NCBI RefSeq assembly: GCF_900115105.1
Contig: NZ_FOYP01000001.1
Coordinates: forward strand, 2,196,097 to 2,260,096
From: Yoonia tamlensis
GTDB lineage: Bacteria > Pseudomonadota > Alphaproteobacteria > Rhodobacterales > Rhodobacteraceae
Direction: 5' to 3'
DNA length: 64,000 bases
The position numbers and the translations under genes are program-made. Under the pieces are notes generated by a model that saw only the letters and a list, made by a program, of their open reading frames with translations, searched no databases and was not told where the DNA came from. Each line of letters opens with the position of its first letter. Position 1 is the stretch's first letter. Shown piece after piece: positions 17,628 through 25,729 of the stretch.

Positions 17628-17975
17628 CTAATGGAAAGTCACAGAAGAGACCTGACAGACATTGACGTTGTTACGCACAAGGCTACTACCGTCACGGAAT
17701 TCGGCCTTCATATCGAACATGCAGGCGCCCGTGCCATCATTGAAATCAATGTTGATGGAGCTGCCGCTCGACAGTACCCGACTGCCAAGAATATCTTCTT
17801 CCCAAGAGTTGGTGCTGGTGCGCGACCCGTAAAACCGCCAGATCGTATAGCCGGTGTTATTCACAATCAGCACGTTGCGGTTCAGCCCGCTTGAAACTGT
17901 TGTTGTCTCGACGCAACCAGATGCGCCCAATGCAACAGCGGCCGCCAGGGCCAAAGATTTAAAATGAAATGCCAT
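17628..17975 (-). CDS. small lipoprotein of unknown function
   Basis: A 115-residue protein with a lipoprotein signal: MAFHFKSLALAAAVALGASG followed by Cys21, the lipidated residue. The mature part begins VETTTVSSG and contains NNTGYTIWRFYGSR, DILGSRVLSSG and FNDGTGACMFDMKAEF; two further cysteines (85 and 107) might form a disulfide. It resembles small secreted beta-sandwich proteins but I cannot assign a family. ATG 17975 is chosen because the longer frame to 18284 overlaps the acyltransferase. Monocistronic, between ccr and the PlsB-like gene. Confidence 0.75.
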   Translation of the reverse strand: MAFHFKSLALAAAVALGASGCVETTTVSSGLNRNVLIVNNTGYTIWRFYGSRTSTNSWEEDILGSRVLSSGSSINIDFNDGTGACMFDMKAEFRDGSSLVRNNVNVCQVSSVTFH

Positions 17976-18054
17976 AGCGGTACTTTCCTCATTAACCGCG
18001 ACCCTAAACGGTCGCAAAACAAGGATAAACGGCGGATATGATTCGAAGCAATCC

Positions 18055-19431
18055 CTAGGATGCCGCAGGGTCATCCTCAAAATGATGTGTAATAGAATTG
18101 GCATAATAGGCCAGAATCGCGCGGCCATCCGTGGCAATTGTGATCGTTTGACCGGTGATTGTGATAGCGCCACGCCCCGCAAGCCTGTCCAAAGCATCCG
18201 TGACAATCTGGTCGACAGGACGGCGCGGCAGCGGCATCTTTTTGGGCTTAAGCAGCACCAGTTTGGCAGTAATTGCGGCCGCAAGGGCCTGCTTGGAAGT
18301 GGCTTGGTCGTGGATCAAAGCGTGCGCAACCAGTGGTACCCCCAAAACAGGGATTGCCCGCATAATGCGCTGTTTCAGCGCACTGGCAACAGCGGTCGTA
18401 ATATCATCGGTGTCGGCCTGCGCCTGAAATTCCGAAAGCTTCAGCGGATCGCCAAAACTGACCGAGGCCGTCCCGAAACTGCGAAACCTGCGCGTCAACC
18501 GTAGCCAGATATGCAGCCCGACACGGCGCACCAAATGCATCATTGGCGGGCGGAACCGGCGCGTGCCGGCCTGATCCGCGGCAATCAGAAACGTATCTTC
18601 CAGCACGCGGTCATAGTTCAGCGCAACCGGCACAAAAATCACTTCGCGCGCGGCGGGGTCAAAATCATCAATGATATAGTTCAGCAACCCGACACGCGGT
18701 TCGGCCATACGGCCATCAAGGCTCAGCCCGCCTTCGGGAAAAACGGCCTGACTGACACCGCCGCGCGTTGCCATCTGCACATAGCGCGCAAGCACTTGGC
18801 GATAAAGCGCACCGCGCGATTTGCGCCTGATAAAATAGGCCCCCATCGCCCGAATAATCGGCGACAGCGGCCAAACCCGCGCCCATTCGCCAACCGCATA
18901 CGACAGCGCGCCCGCATTTGCGGCGAGATAAGTGACCAGCACGTAATCCATGTTGCTGCGATGGTTGATCACAAAAACCACGGCCGCATCAGGGTCGATC
19001 TCGGCCAGTTGTTTACGGTCAAACGTGCCCAACCTGATCCGGTAAAGCGACTTTGACAGCCAGCGCGCCAGCCTGATCCCGATGCTGAAATAAGCCGTTG
19101 CCGAAAACGATGGGACAATTTCGCGCGCATAGCCTTTGGCTTTTTCAAAGGCCACGTTTTCAGGTACATTTTCCTTGCGGGCATAATCCACAATCGCGCG
19201 CGTGACTTCGGGATCATAGATCAGCCGCTGGATCATATCATAGCGCCGCGCGAGCTTGAACGGCTCGATCGGGCGCTGCAACCGCTTGTTGACGCGCGCA
19301 ATGACGCGTTCGGCGCGCTTGCGGAAAAACCAGCGGACCGACGGAAACAAAAAATGCGACGCAAACGTTACGCCCGCAAAAAGGACAATCAGGACAAAGG
19401 CCCAAAGCGGCATTGATACGGTTTGCGTCAT
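18055..19431 (-). CDS. PlsB-like glycerol-3-phosphate/lysophosphatidate acyltransferase
   Basis: A 458-residue membrane-associated acyltransferase. An N-terminal hydrophobic helix (residues 8-28) precedes the catalytic block I NHRSNMD (HX4D, His157 and Asp162), block II around GAYFIRRKSRGALY, and block III FPEGGLS (231-237). These are the PlsB/PlsC family motifs for acyl transfer to the glycerol backbone in phospholipid synthesis. It is shorter than E. coli PlsB (about 800), so the exact acceptor is uncertain. The start is ATG 19431 (MTQTVSMPLW). It is divergent from ecm. Confidence 0.87.
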   Translation of the reverse strand: MTQTVSMPLWAFVLIVLFAGVTFASHFLFPSVRWFFRKRAERVIARVNKRLQRPIEPFKLARRYDMIQRLIYDPEVTRAIVDYARKENVPENVAFEKAKGYAREIVPSFSATAYFSIGIRLARWLSKSLYRIRLGTFDRKQLAEIDPDAAVVFVINHRSNMDYVLVTYLAANAGALSYAVGEWARVWPLSPIIRAMGAYFIRRKSRGALYRQVLARYVQMATRGGVSQAVFPEGGLSLDGRMAEPRVGLLNYIIDDFDPAAREVIFVPVALNYDRVLEDTFLIAADQAGTRRFRPPMMHLVRRVGLHIWLRLTRRFRSFGTASVSFGDPLKLSEFQAQADTDDITTAVASALKQRIMRAIPVLGVPLVAHALIHDQATSKQALAAAITAKLVLLKPKKMPLPRRPVDQIVTDALDRLAGRGAITITGQTITIATDGRAILAYYANSITHHFEDDPAAS

Positions 19432-19557
19432 TGCGCGAACCTGACAGGGAAACGCCGCAAGGTAAATCCCGTCATGCCGCAATGCAGCGAATTGACAACG
19501 CCACAAAGTACCAGTTACTAATCCAATAACGCAATATTATTTCGCAAGGATCGCAAA

Positions 19558-21510
19558 ATGTCGCACGTGCAGAAAGACCGCCCATGGCTTTTCCGGACTT
19601 ATGCAGGCCATTCGACGGCTGCGGCTTCTAATGCGCTTTATCGGGGCAATCTGGCCAAAGGGCAGACCGGCCTGTCTGTCGCCTTTGATCTGCCGACGCA
19701 AACCGGATACGACAGCGACCATGTGCTTGCCAAAGGCGAAGTCGGCAAGGTTGGCGTGCCCGTTAGCCATCTGGGCGATATGCGCGCGCTGTTTGATGAC
19801 ATCCCGTTGGACCAGATGAACACGTCGATGACAATCAACGCGACCGCACCTTGGTTGCTGTCGCTGTATATCGCCGTGGCCGAAGAACAGGGCGCCGATA
19901 TTTCCGCGCTGCAAGGCACCGTGCAAAACGACATTATCAAGGAATACCTGTCGCGCGGCACCTATATCTGCCCGCCCGAACCATCCTTGCGGATGATCAC
20001 CGATGTGGCCGCCTATACCCGCGAACATCTGCCCAAATGGAACCCGATGAACGTCTGTTCCTATCACCTGCAAGAGGCAGGCGCGACACCCGAGGAAGAG
20101 CTGGCCTTTGCGCTCGCCACGGCCACCGCCGTGCTTGATGACCTGCAAGGCAAGGTGCCCGCGGAACATTTCCCTGCCATGGTCGGCCGCATTTCGTTCT
20201 TTGTGAACGCGGGCATCCGTTTCGTCACTGAGCTGTGCAAAATGCGTGCCTTTGTTGAATTATGGGATGAAATCTGCGCCACCCGTTACGGCGTTGAAGA
20301 CGCGAAATACCGGCGGTTCCGCTATGGGGTGCAGGTGAACTCGCTCGGGTTGACCGAACAGCAGCCTGAAAACAACGTCTACCGCATCCTGCTGGAAACG
20401 CTTGCGGTGACCCTGTCCAAAAACGCCCGCGCCCGTGCCGTGCAACTGCCCGCATGGAACGAGGCGTTGGGTCTGCCCCGCCCTTGGGACCAACAATGGT
20501 CGCTGCGGATGCAGCAAATCTTGGCCTATGAAACCGACCTTTTGGAATTTGACGACCTGTTTGATGGCAACCCCGCAATCGACCGCAAGGTCAGCGCCCT
20601 CAAAGAAGGCGCGCGCGCAGAGCTTGCCCAGATCGACGGGATGGGCGGCGCCGTGGGCGCGATCGCCTATATGAAATCGCGTTTGGTCGAAAGCAACGCC
20701 GCCCGTATCGCCGGGATCGAGGACGGGCGCACCACGGTCGTTGGCGTCAACAAATGGCAAGCGGGCGAACCTTCGCCGCTAACGGCAGGTGACGACGCAA
20801 TCATGGTCGCAGACCCAAAGGCCGAGGCCGATCAACTGGCCCGTTTGAGCGCATGGAAAACCGCGCGCGACGCGGCAGCGGTTGAAACCGCACTTGCCGC
20901 ATTGCGTGGCGCGGCAAAAGACGGCAGCAACATTATGCCGCCATCAATTGCCTGCGCGCAGGCTGGCGTGACCACAGGCGAATGGGCCGATGTGATCCGC
21001 GCGGTTTTCGGGCAATACCGCGCGCCAACAGGGGTTAGCCAGAACCAGTCCAACCGGACCGAAGGGCTTGATGAACTGCGCGAACAGGTTGATCTGGTCA
21101 GCGCGGCATTGGGCCGGCGGCTCAAGTTTCTAGTAGGCAAACCGGGGCTCGACGGGCATTCCAACGGGGCCGAACAGATCGCCACCCGTGCGCGCGATTG
21201 CGGCATGGACATCACCTATGAAGGCATCCGGCTCACGCCTGATGAAATCGTCGCGGCCGCAGGCGAAAATCAGGCCCATGTCATCGGGTTGTCGATCCTT
21301 TCAGGGTCGCATGTGCCGCTGGTGCGCGATGTCATGGCGAAACTGGCCGCCGCCGAATTGACGCATATCCCCGTTATCGCGGGCGGTATTATCCCCGAAG
21401 ATGACGCACGCGCGCTGCGCGAAATGGGTGTCGCCAAAGTCTATACGCCCAAAGATTTCGAGCTGAACAAGATCATGGGTGACATCGTCACATTGGTCGA
21501 TCCGCGCTAG
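19558..21510 (+). CDS. ecm: ethylmalonyl-CoA mutase (B12-dependent)
   Basis: A 650-residue cobalamin-dependent acyl-CoA mutase converting ethylmalonyl-CoA to methylsuccinyl-CoA. The N-terminal TIM-barrel domain starts DRPWLFRTYAGHSTAAASN and GLSVAFDLPTQTGYDSDH. The C-terminal B12 domain (from about 515) has the DxHxxG motif D532-G-H534-S-N-G, with LSILSGSH and VIAGGIIPEDD. The single-chain architecture and the presence of ccr nearby favour ethylmalonyl-CoA (formerly meaA) over methylmalonyl-CoA mutase. It is divergent from the PlsB-like gene; 126 bases lie between them. Confidence 0.95.
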   Translation: MSHVQKDRPWLFRTYAGHSTAAASNALYRGNLAKGQTGLSVAFDLPTQTGYDSDHVLAKGEVGKVGVPVSHLGDMRALFDDIPLDQMNTSMTINATAPWLLSLYIAVAEEQGADISALQGTVQNDIIKEYLSRGTYICPPEPSLRMITDVAAYTREHLPKWNPMNVCSYHLQEAGATPEEELAFALATATAVLDDLQGKVPAEHFPAMVGRISFFVNAGIRFVTELCKMRAFVELWDEICATRYGVEDAKYRRFRYGVQVNSLGLTEQQPENNVYRILLETLAVTLSKNARARAVQLPAWNEALGLPRPWDQQWSLRMQQILAYETDLLEFDDLFDGNPAIDRKVSALKEGARAELAQIDGMGGAVGAIAYMKSRLVESNAARIAGIEDGRTTVVGVNKWQAGEPSPLTAGDDAIMVADPKAEADQLARLSAWKTARDAAAVETALAALRGAAKDGSNIMPPSIACAQAGVTTGEWADVIRAVFGQYRAPTGVSQNQSNRTEGLDELREQVDLVSAALGRRLKFLVGKPGLDGHSNGAEQIATRARDCGMDITYEGIRLTPDEIVAAAGENQAHVIGLSILSGSHVPLVRDVMAKLAAAELTHIPVIAGGIIPEDDARALREMGVAKVYTPKDFELNKIMGDIVTLVDPR

Positions 21511-21528
21511 GGTGCAAAAACCTCACTT

Positions 21529-21589
21529 CGGGTCTCCCGCTTTGTTTGCATTCGGCATAGGCTGTTCGCAAATGCACATGGGAGACCCG
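21529..21589 (+). promoter_or_regulatory. hairpin sequestering the deoD ribosome binding site
   Basis: CGGGTCTCCC (21529-21538) and GGGAGACCCG (21580-21589) are exact 10-bp inverted repeats. The 3' arm contains GGGAG, the ribosome binding site 7 bases before the deoD ATG at 21592. An inner stem, TTTGC (21545-21549) with GCAAA (21568-21572), can stack inside. If formed, the structure would block initiation, suggesting translational control of deoD. Confidence 0.6.
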
Positions 21590-21591
21590 CA

Positions 21592-22305
21592 ATGACCATC
21601 CATATTGGCGCCGAAAAAGCCGACATCGCCCCAACCGTATTAATGCCCGGTGACCCGTATCGCGCGAAATGGGCGGCCGAAACATTCCTGACCGACACGC
21701 GTTGCATTAATCAGGTGCGCGGCATGTTGGGGTTCACCGGCACATGGAACGGCCACCCCGTTACGATCCAAGGGTCAGGCATGGGGATGCCGTCGCTTTC
21801 GATCTACGCCAACGAACTGATCAAGGATTTTGACGCACAAACCCTAATCCGCATCGGGTCATGTGGCGGGATGCAAAAACATGTCGGCATCCGCGATGTG
21901 ATTCTGGCGATGACCGCATCAACGCTTTCCACCCCGTCGCGCGGCATTTTCAAGGAATTGAACTTTGCACCCTGTGCCGATTACGGTCTGCTGGCCGCGG
22001 CGCACGCGGCCTCCAAATCCAAGGGCGTGCCAACCCATGTCGGTGGCATTTATTCATCGGATGTTTTTTATGACGAACGCCCCGACCTGAACGAACAAAT
22101 GGTCCGGCACGGTATTCTGGGTGTCGAAATGGAAGCAGCCGAACTTTACAACCTTGCGGCCCGCCACGGGCGGCGCGCGCTGGCGGTGCTGACGGTCAGC
22201 GACCACTTGATCACCCACGAGGCCCTGCCCGCCGAAGACCGCGAAAAATCCTTTGGGGACATGGTCGAAATCGCACTGCAAGCCGCTTTTGCGCCTGCTG
22301 GCTAG
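21592..22305 (+). CDS. deoD: purine nucleoside phosphorylase, DeoD type
   Basis: A 237-residue NP-I family phosphorylase of the hexameric DeoD class. Motifs are [13 protein letters not shown], the phosphate-binding [17 protein letters not shown] and the base-site [13 protein letters not shown]. It splits purine nucleosides and deoxynucleosides in the cytoplasm. It is distinct from the trimeric-type enzyme at 10183, so the genome has both classes. The ATG follows GGGAG inside a strong hairpin. Three bases separate it from the methyltransferase gene. Confidence 0.95.
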   Translation: MTIHIGAEKADIAPTVLMPGDPYRAKWAAETFLTDTRCINQVRGMLGFTGTWNGHPVTIQGSGMGMPSLSIYANELIKDFDAQTLIRIGSCGGMQKHVGIRDVILAMTASTLSTPSRGIFKELNFAPCADYGLLAAAHAASKSKGVPTHVGGIYSSDVFYDERPDLNEQMVRHGILGVEMEAAELYNLAARHGRRALAVLTVSDHLITHEALPAEDREKSFGDMVEIALQAAFAPAG

Positions 22306-22308
22306 AAT

Positions 22309-23028
22309 ATGACCCACAACTATTTTGACAGCGATGTCGCGGGATCCTACGACCAACTGCACGGGCAAGGTGACATCGCGGGCACCGTGGACACGCTAGC
22401 AGAGCTTGCCGACAACGGTCCGATCCTTGAATTTGCGATAGGCACAGGGCGCATTGCCCTGCCGCTTGCCGCGCGCGGGTTCAAAGTGAAAGGAATCGAA
22501 CTGTCGGGCGCCATGGTCGACGAGCTGCGCAAGAAAGAGGTCGGCACGCCAATGGAAATTGCCATCGGCGATATGTGCACGACACGTGTGGCGGGTGAAT
22601 TTTCGCTGGTTTGTCTGGTCTTTAACACCATCGACAACCTGACCAACCAAGACGCGCAGGTCGCCTGTTTCGAAAATGCGGCCGCCCATCTGGCGGATGG
22701 CGGGCGGTTTGTGATCGAAACACTGGTGCCACCTATTCAGAAAATCCCCTTTGGCGAGACGCAGCGCGCCTTTGCTTGTGACGAAACCCATCTTGGCATC
22801 GACAGCTTTGATATCACGACGCAGCGCTATAGTTCGACCCATGTGTGGATGGATCAGGGCCAGCACAGCTATCTGAGCGTCCCGTTCCGCTATACTTGGC
22901 CAGCCGAGCTTGACCTGATGGCTCGGATCGCGGGGCTTACGCTGGAACACCGCTGGGCGGATTGGGCGAAAAGCCCGTTCACCAATCAAAGCACATCACA
23001 TGTCTCGGTCTGGCGCAAAGCGCCCTAG
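22309..23028 (+). CDS. class I SAM-dependent methyltransferase
   Basis: A 239-residue Rossmann-type methyltransferase. Motif I is ILEFAIGTGRIALPLAARG, motif II GIELSGAMVDELRKK, and the acidic motif GDMCTTRVAGEFSLV, followed by LVFNTIDNLTNQDAQ. Substrate is not evident; proteins of this type act on small molecules. It sits 3 bases after deoD, so it is likely co-transcribed and perhaps linked to nucleoside metabolism, but this is inference. It is convergent with the DUF1989 gene, with 4 bases of overlap. Confidence 0.87.
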   Translation: MTHNYFDSDVAGSYDQLHGQGDIAGTVDTLAELADNGPILEFAIGTGRIALPLAARGFKVKGIELSGAMVDELRKKEVGTPMEIAIGDMCTTRVAGEFSLVCLVFNTIDNLTNQDAQVACFENAAAHLADGGRFVIETLVPPIQKIPFGETQRAFACDETHLGIDSFDITTQRYSSTHVWMDQGQHSYLSVPFRYTWPAELDLMARIAGLTLEHRWADWAKSPFTNQSTSHVSVWRKAP

Positions 23029-23870
23029 ACCCCGTGACTGCGATCATAGCCATTCTTGGCGGGCGGCACCCACCCGTTCAGGGTGCCGCTTGCGGGGCGC
23101 AAAACCTCCATGTCCAGCGGATAACAGGCGGCGGCATCGCTTGAATGCTCGGCGCTGCAATCGCCGCCCGGGCAGGCGCTTAGCACTGCAAGCAGGTCAA
23201 TTTCGGCAAAGAGTTCAATGTAATCACCGGGCCGCACGGGGCTGGCCTTCATGAAATATTGGCCGGTGTCGCGGGTAAATCCGGTGCACATAAACACGTT
23301 CAACACGTCATGCACATGCGGTTCCGCCGCATCCACCCCCTGCCCCATATGCGCGGCTAAGGCGCGGGTCAGGTTGGAATGGCAACAGTGGTGATACTGC
23401 GCGCCAGACAGTAATTGCCCCGTATAGGGGTCACAGCGCGTGCCGATCACATCATGCACTGAGCCGCCATATGCGTCGATCCCGTACCAATCCAGCGTGT
23501 CATGGGTCACGGTCGCCATCGGGCGCAATGTCGGAAAAGACGACCAAAGGCGATCCCCCGTCGTGACATGCGTGCCATGCAGCGCGCGGGTCTTGCCGGA
23601 ATAGAACCGTTCTGACAGGTCATTGGCATTAAACAGGTTCAAATCACCGACCTGCGGGCCATCCACCGAATGGATGCGCAAGAAATGACCGGCGGGAACG
23701 GTGATGGACGCGGCATCGCGCGGCGGCACCTGCACGCGTGTCACAGGTTCAAGCGCCGTGCGCGCCGCCTGATACAGGGCCAGATCAGCGGGTGGCAGCG
23801 TGTCGGTCGGATAGCATATCACCGGCGGGACAGCACGGCGCGCTTCTGCATCTTTGGGGGGCTTGTTCAT
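23025..23870 (-). CDS. DUF1989 (urea carboxylase-associated) family protein
   Basis: A 281-residue protein. The pattern VPAGHFLRIHSVDGPQVGDLNLFN, split here as VPAGHFLRIHSVDG and QVGDLNLFNAND, together with YSGKTRALHGTHVTTGDRLWS, LSGAQYHHCCHSNL and HVHDVLNVFMCTGF, is typical of DUF1989. These are linked in other bacteria to urea carboxylase and amino-acid amide breakdown. Conserved Cys and His (CCHS, PGGDCSAEHSSDAAACY) suggest metal binding. ATG 23870 (MNKPPKDAEA) is chosen over an upstream in-frame start at 23903, which lies in the 32-bp repeat. Downstream of pnuC-nadR on the same strand. Confidence 0.85.
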   Translation of the reverse strand: MNKPPKDAEARRAVPPVICYPTDTLPPADLALYQAARTALEPVTRVQVPPRDAASITVPAGHFLRIHSVDGPQVGDLNLFNANDLSERFYSGKTRALHGTHVTTGDRLWSSFPTLRPMATVTHDTLDWYGIDAYGGSVHDVIGTRCDPYTGQLLSGAQYHHCCHSNLTRALAAHMGQGVDAAEPHVHDVLNVFMCTGFTRDTGQYFMKASPVRPGDYIELFAEIDLLAVLSACPGGDCSAEHSSDAAACYPLDMEVLRPASGTLNGWVPPAKNGYDRSHGV

Positions 23871-23881
23871 ACCAACAAGAA

Positions 23882-23913
23882 ACAAATATTCAGCGCGCCG
23901 CACAAGGGTTATT
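23882..23913 (-). repeat. 32-bp direct repeat, copy 1 (spans the nadR stop)
   Basis: ACAAATATT followed by CAGCGCGCCGCACAAGGG and TTATT on the plus strand. It matches 29 of 32 bases with the copy at 25698-25729 in the same orientation. The nadR stop codon lies inside it. Confidence 0.85.
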
Positions 23914-24943
23914 CTGCTATTGGTGTGTGATCAGCAAAACGGCTGTAAAAATCGCCATCCAACAGATCAGACACCGCCTGTGCTGCATGGTGCTGGCGCG
24001 CCAGCCAAGTCGTATCTGCAATTTCCACCCAAGATGCGCCGACCGCCCCTAGCCAATGCTTTAGCCGCGCATGAAACCAGCGGCGTTCCTCAAGACTTGC
24101 ATGGTATCTAGTACCATCATCGACCCACGCCATTTGCGGGCTAAGCAGCAGATACAGATCGGGGCGTTTCACTGTTTTCAAGCGGCTGACAAGCACGTCC
24201 GGCACCACCTCAAGCAGGGCTTCCGACCAGACGACGGTTTGCAATAGATCCGTATCTTCGATGACCACGGGGCCAGCATGTGGCGCAATTGCCGACGCCT
24301 GCGCCGCGTGACCATCCGCGATGGTCATGAAATCCTGTTCTTCCCAGTTGGCCCCTTGCTTGAACGCGGCATCATAAAAGCGACCGAACTCGGGAACAGT
24401 TTTGGTCGCAAACTGATCACCCAGCACTTTCGCCAACGTCGATTTTCCCGTGCTTTCAGGCCCGATCAACGTGAGACGCTTTTGCAGATGGCGACGGACA
24501 GGTGCGGGAATGTGACCCCAGTTTTGTCCGGCGTCGCTGCGGATAACGGTCCCTGATACGGGCACGGTTTGACGTTCAAGATCGACGATGAACGGTTTGG
24601 CGTCCAGCGCTTGCGCCAGCGGATAGATATATTCTTCGGAACCGAAAACATAGTCGATCGGCTTTGGATGGTGCTCGGTTATTGTGTCCGTCCAAATACG
24701 CCAGAAATCGGGGTGGTCATCAGGGGTTTGAGGAATGTCGCGGTGCATGTGGACGACATTGCAGTTTGTACCATTCAGGCATTCGCGCATCCATTCAGCG
24801 CGCAGGAACCCGTCAATCGGCTCTGCATCATGGCTACACACAAAAACAGTGAGCTCATCAACAAAGCGGGCGGCAACGTCGCATACGAATAGGTGTCCGT
24901 TATGCACGGGCATGAACTTTCCTAGAAAAAAGCCTCTTAGCAT
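23909..24943 (-). CDS. nadR: NadR-type NMN adenylyltransferase / nicotinamide riboside kinase
   Basis: A 344-residue bifunctional enzyme. The N-terminal nucleotidyltransferase starts GFFLGKFMPVHNGHL, with the HxGH motif at 14-17, and contains VPVSGTVIRSD (127-137). The C-terminal kinase has P-loop GPESTGKST (161-169). It phosphorylates nicotinamide riboside to NMN and adenylates NMN to NAD+. It lacks the N-terminal helix-turn-helix of enterobacterial NadR, so it is an enzyme rather than a repressor. Its ATG overlaps the pnuC stop (ATGA), so transporter and kinase are coupled. Confidence 0.95.
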   Translation of the reverse strand: MLRGFFLGKFMPVHNGHLFVCDVAARFVDELTVFVCSHDAEPIDGFLRAEWMRECLNGTNCNVVHMHRDIPQTPDDHPDFWRIWTDTITEHHPKPIDYVFGSEEYIYPLAQALDAKPFIVDLERQTVPVSGTVIRSDAGQNWGHIPAPVRRHLQKRLTLIGPESTGKSTLAKVLGDQFATKTVPEFGRFYDAAFKQGANWEEQDFMTIADGHAAQASAIAPHAGPVVIEDTDLLQTVVWSEALLEVVPDVLVSRLKTVKRPDLYLLLSPQMAWVDDGTRYHASLEERRWFHARLKHWLGAVGASWVEIADTTWLARQHHAAQAVSDLLDGDFYSRFADHTPIAE

Positions 24944-25539
24944 CAGTGCGCGTTTTCAATTTTGACGCGGCGCCACTGGACGTAGCCCGCGACAGCCAAG
25001 CCAAGGAAAACAACGTAAAGCGCGGCAGTTGGCACCAGGTCTCTGGTATAGAAAAGCCCGATTGCCAATAGATCAACGGCAATCCACAAAATCCAGCTTT
25101 CCAAATGGCGGCGCGACATCAACAACTGTGCGGTCACACTAAGAGCCGCAACAGCGGCATCCCATCGCGGCGCCGCGGCGTCTGTGTAGGTAGCCATCAG
25201 CGCGCTGATCACGAACCAAGCAACAGCTGTCGCAGCCAGATATACGGCAAACCCTGCCCGCGCCAGCGGAACAACCCGCACACGCCCATCAGCAGCACGC
25301 CCATTTACCCAGTTCCACAAACCATAGAATTGAATGACGAAAAAATAGACCTGCAAAATCGCATCACTGTAAAGTTTGTATTCAAGGAATATGAAAAAAT
25401 AGAGCACCACCAACAGGAAGCCGAAAGGATAATTCCAGATAGAGCGCCGGATGATCAACCCGACATTCACAAGACCGCAGGCCACCGCGACCCATTCGAT
25501 CAGCGATCCGCCTACCATACCAAAGAAAAAATCGGTCAT
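24943..25539 (-). CDS. pnuC: PnuC-type nicotinamide riboside transporter
   Basis: A 198-residue membrane protein with about seven helices. WNYPFGFLLVVLYFFIFLE, the aromatic helix LQVYFFVIQFYGLWNWVNG and the C-terminal WILWIAVDLLAIGLFY are typical of PnuC. It takes up nicotinamide riboside by facilitated diffusion, trapped by phosphorylation by the coupled NadR kinase. The ATG at 25539 is the first conserved position. The 185-base leader upstream contains hairpins and the second 32-bp repeat. Confidence 0.94.
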   Translation of the reverse strand: MTDFFFGMVGGSLIEWVAVACGLVNVGLIIRRSIWNYPFGFLLVVLYFFIFLEYKLYSDAILQVYFFVIQFYGLWNWVNGRAADGRVRVVPLARAGFAVYLAATAVAWFVISALMATYTDAAAPRWDAAVAALSVTAQLLMSRRHLESWILWIAVDLLAIGLFYTRDLVPTAALYVVFLGLAVAGYVQWRRVKIENAH

Positions 25540-25724
25540 GCGTCATGCCTTAATGAAAATGGAACCGCTTTTTCTCAGACCACAGCACTGGCGGTGTGAC
25601 AAGTGGCATCTGCCGCTACAAGGTTTCGTTCATTCAAGAAAATCAAAACATTACGGCGCGCTACAGTTTCTTGTCGGGCGATACTGCGCCCAAGGCGACA
25701 AACATGCAGCGCGCCGCACAAGGG
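25540..25724 (-). promoter_or_regulatory. structured leader region of pnuC-nadR
   Basis: A 185-base gap between creD and pnuC with no credible gene. Near its 5' end, TTGTC/GACAA and GGGCG/CGCCC arms (about 25671-25701) form a hairpin when read on the minus strand. I looked for thiamine, cobalamin and other riboswitch boxes and found no convincing match. It must contain the pnuC promoter and may contain an RNA regulatory element. Confidence 0.35.
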
Positions 25725-25729
25725 CTATT
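25698..25729 (-). repeat. 32-bp direct repeat, copy 2 (spans the creD stop)
   Basis: ACAAACATG followed by CAGCGCGCCGCACAAGGG and CTATT. It matches copy 1 at 23882 at 29 of 32 positions, same orientation. The creD stop codon lies inside, at the equivalent position to the nadR stop in copy 1. Confidence 0.85.

Noticed and set aside
18001..18284. N-terminal extension of the lipoprotein at 17628
   Set aside because: It would overlap the acyltransferase gene; a proper lipoprotein signal starts at 17975.
25540..25724. Thiamine (TPP) riboswitch before pnuC
   Set aside because: CTGAGA and GCCAC-like words occur, but the paired TPP and B12 box sets are incomplete and in the wrong order.
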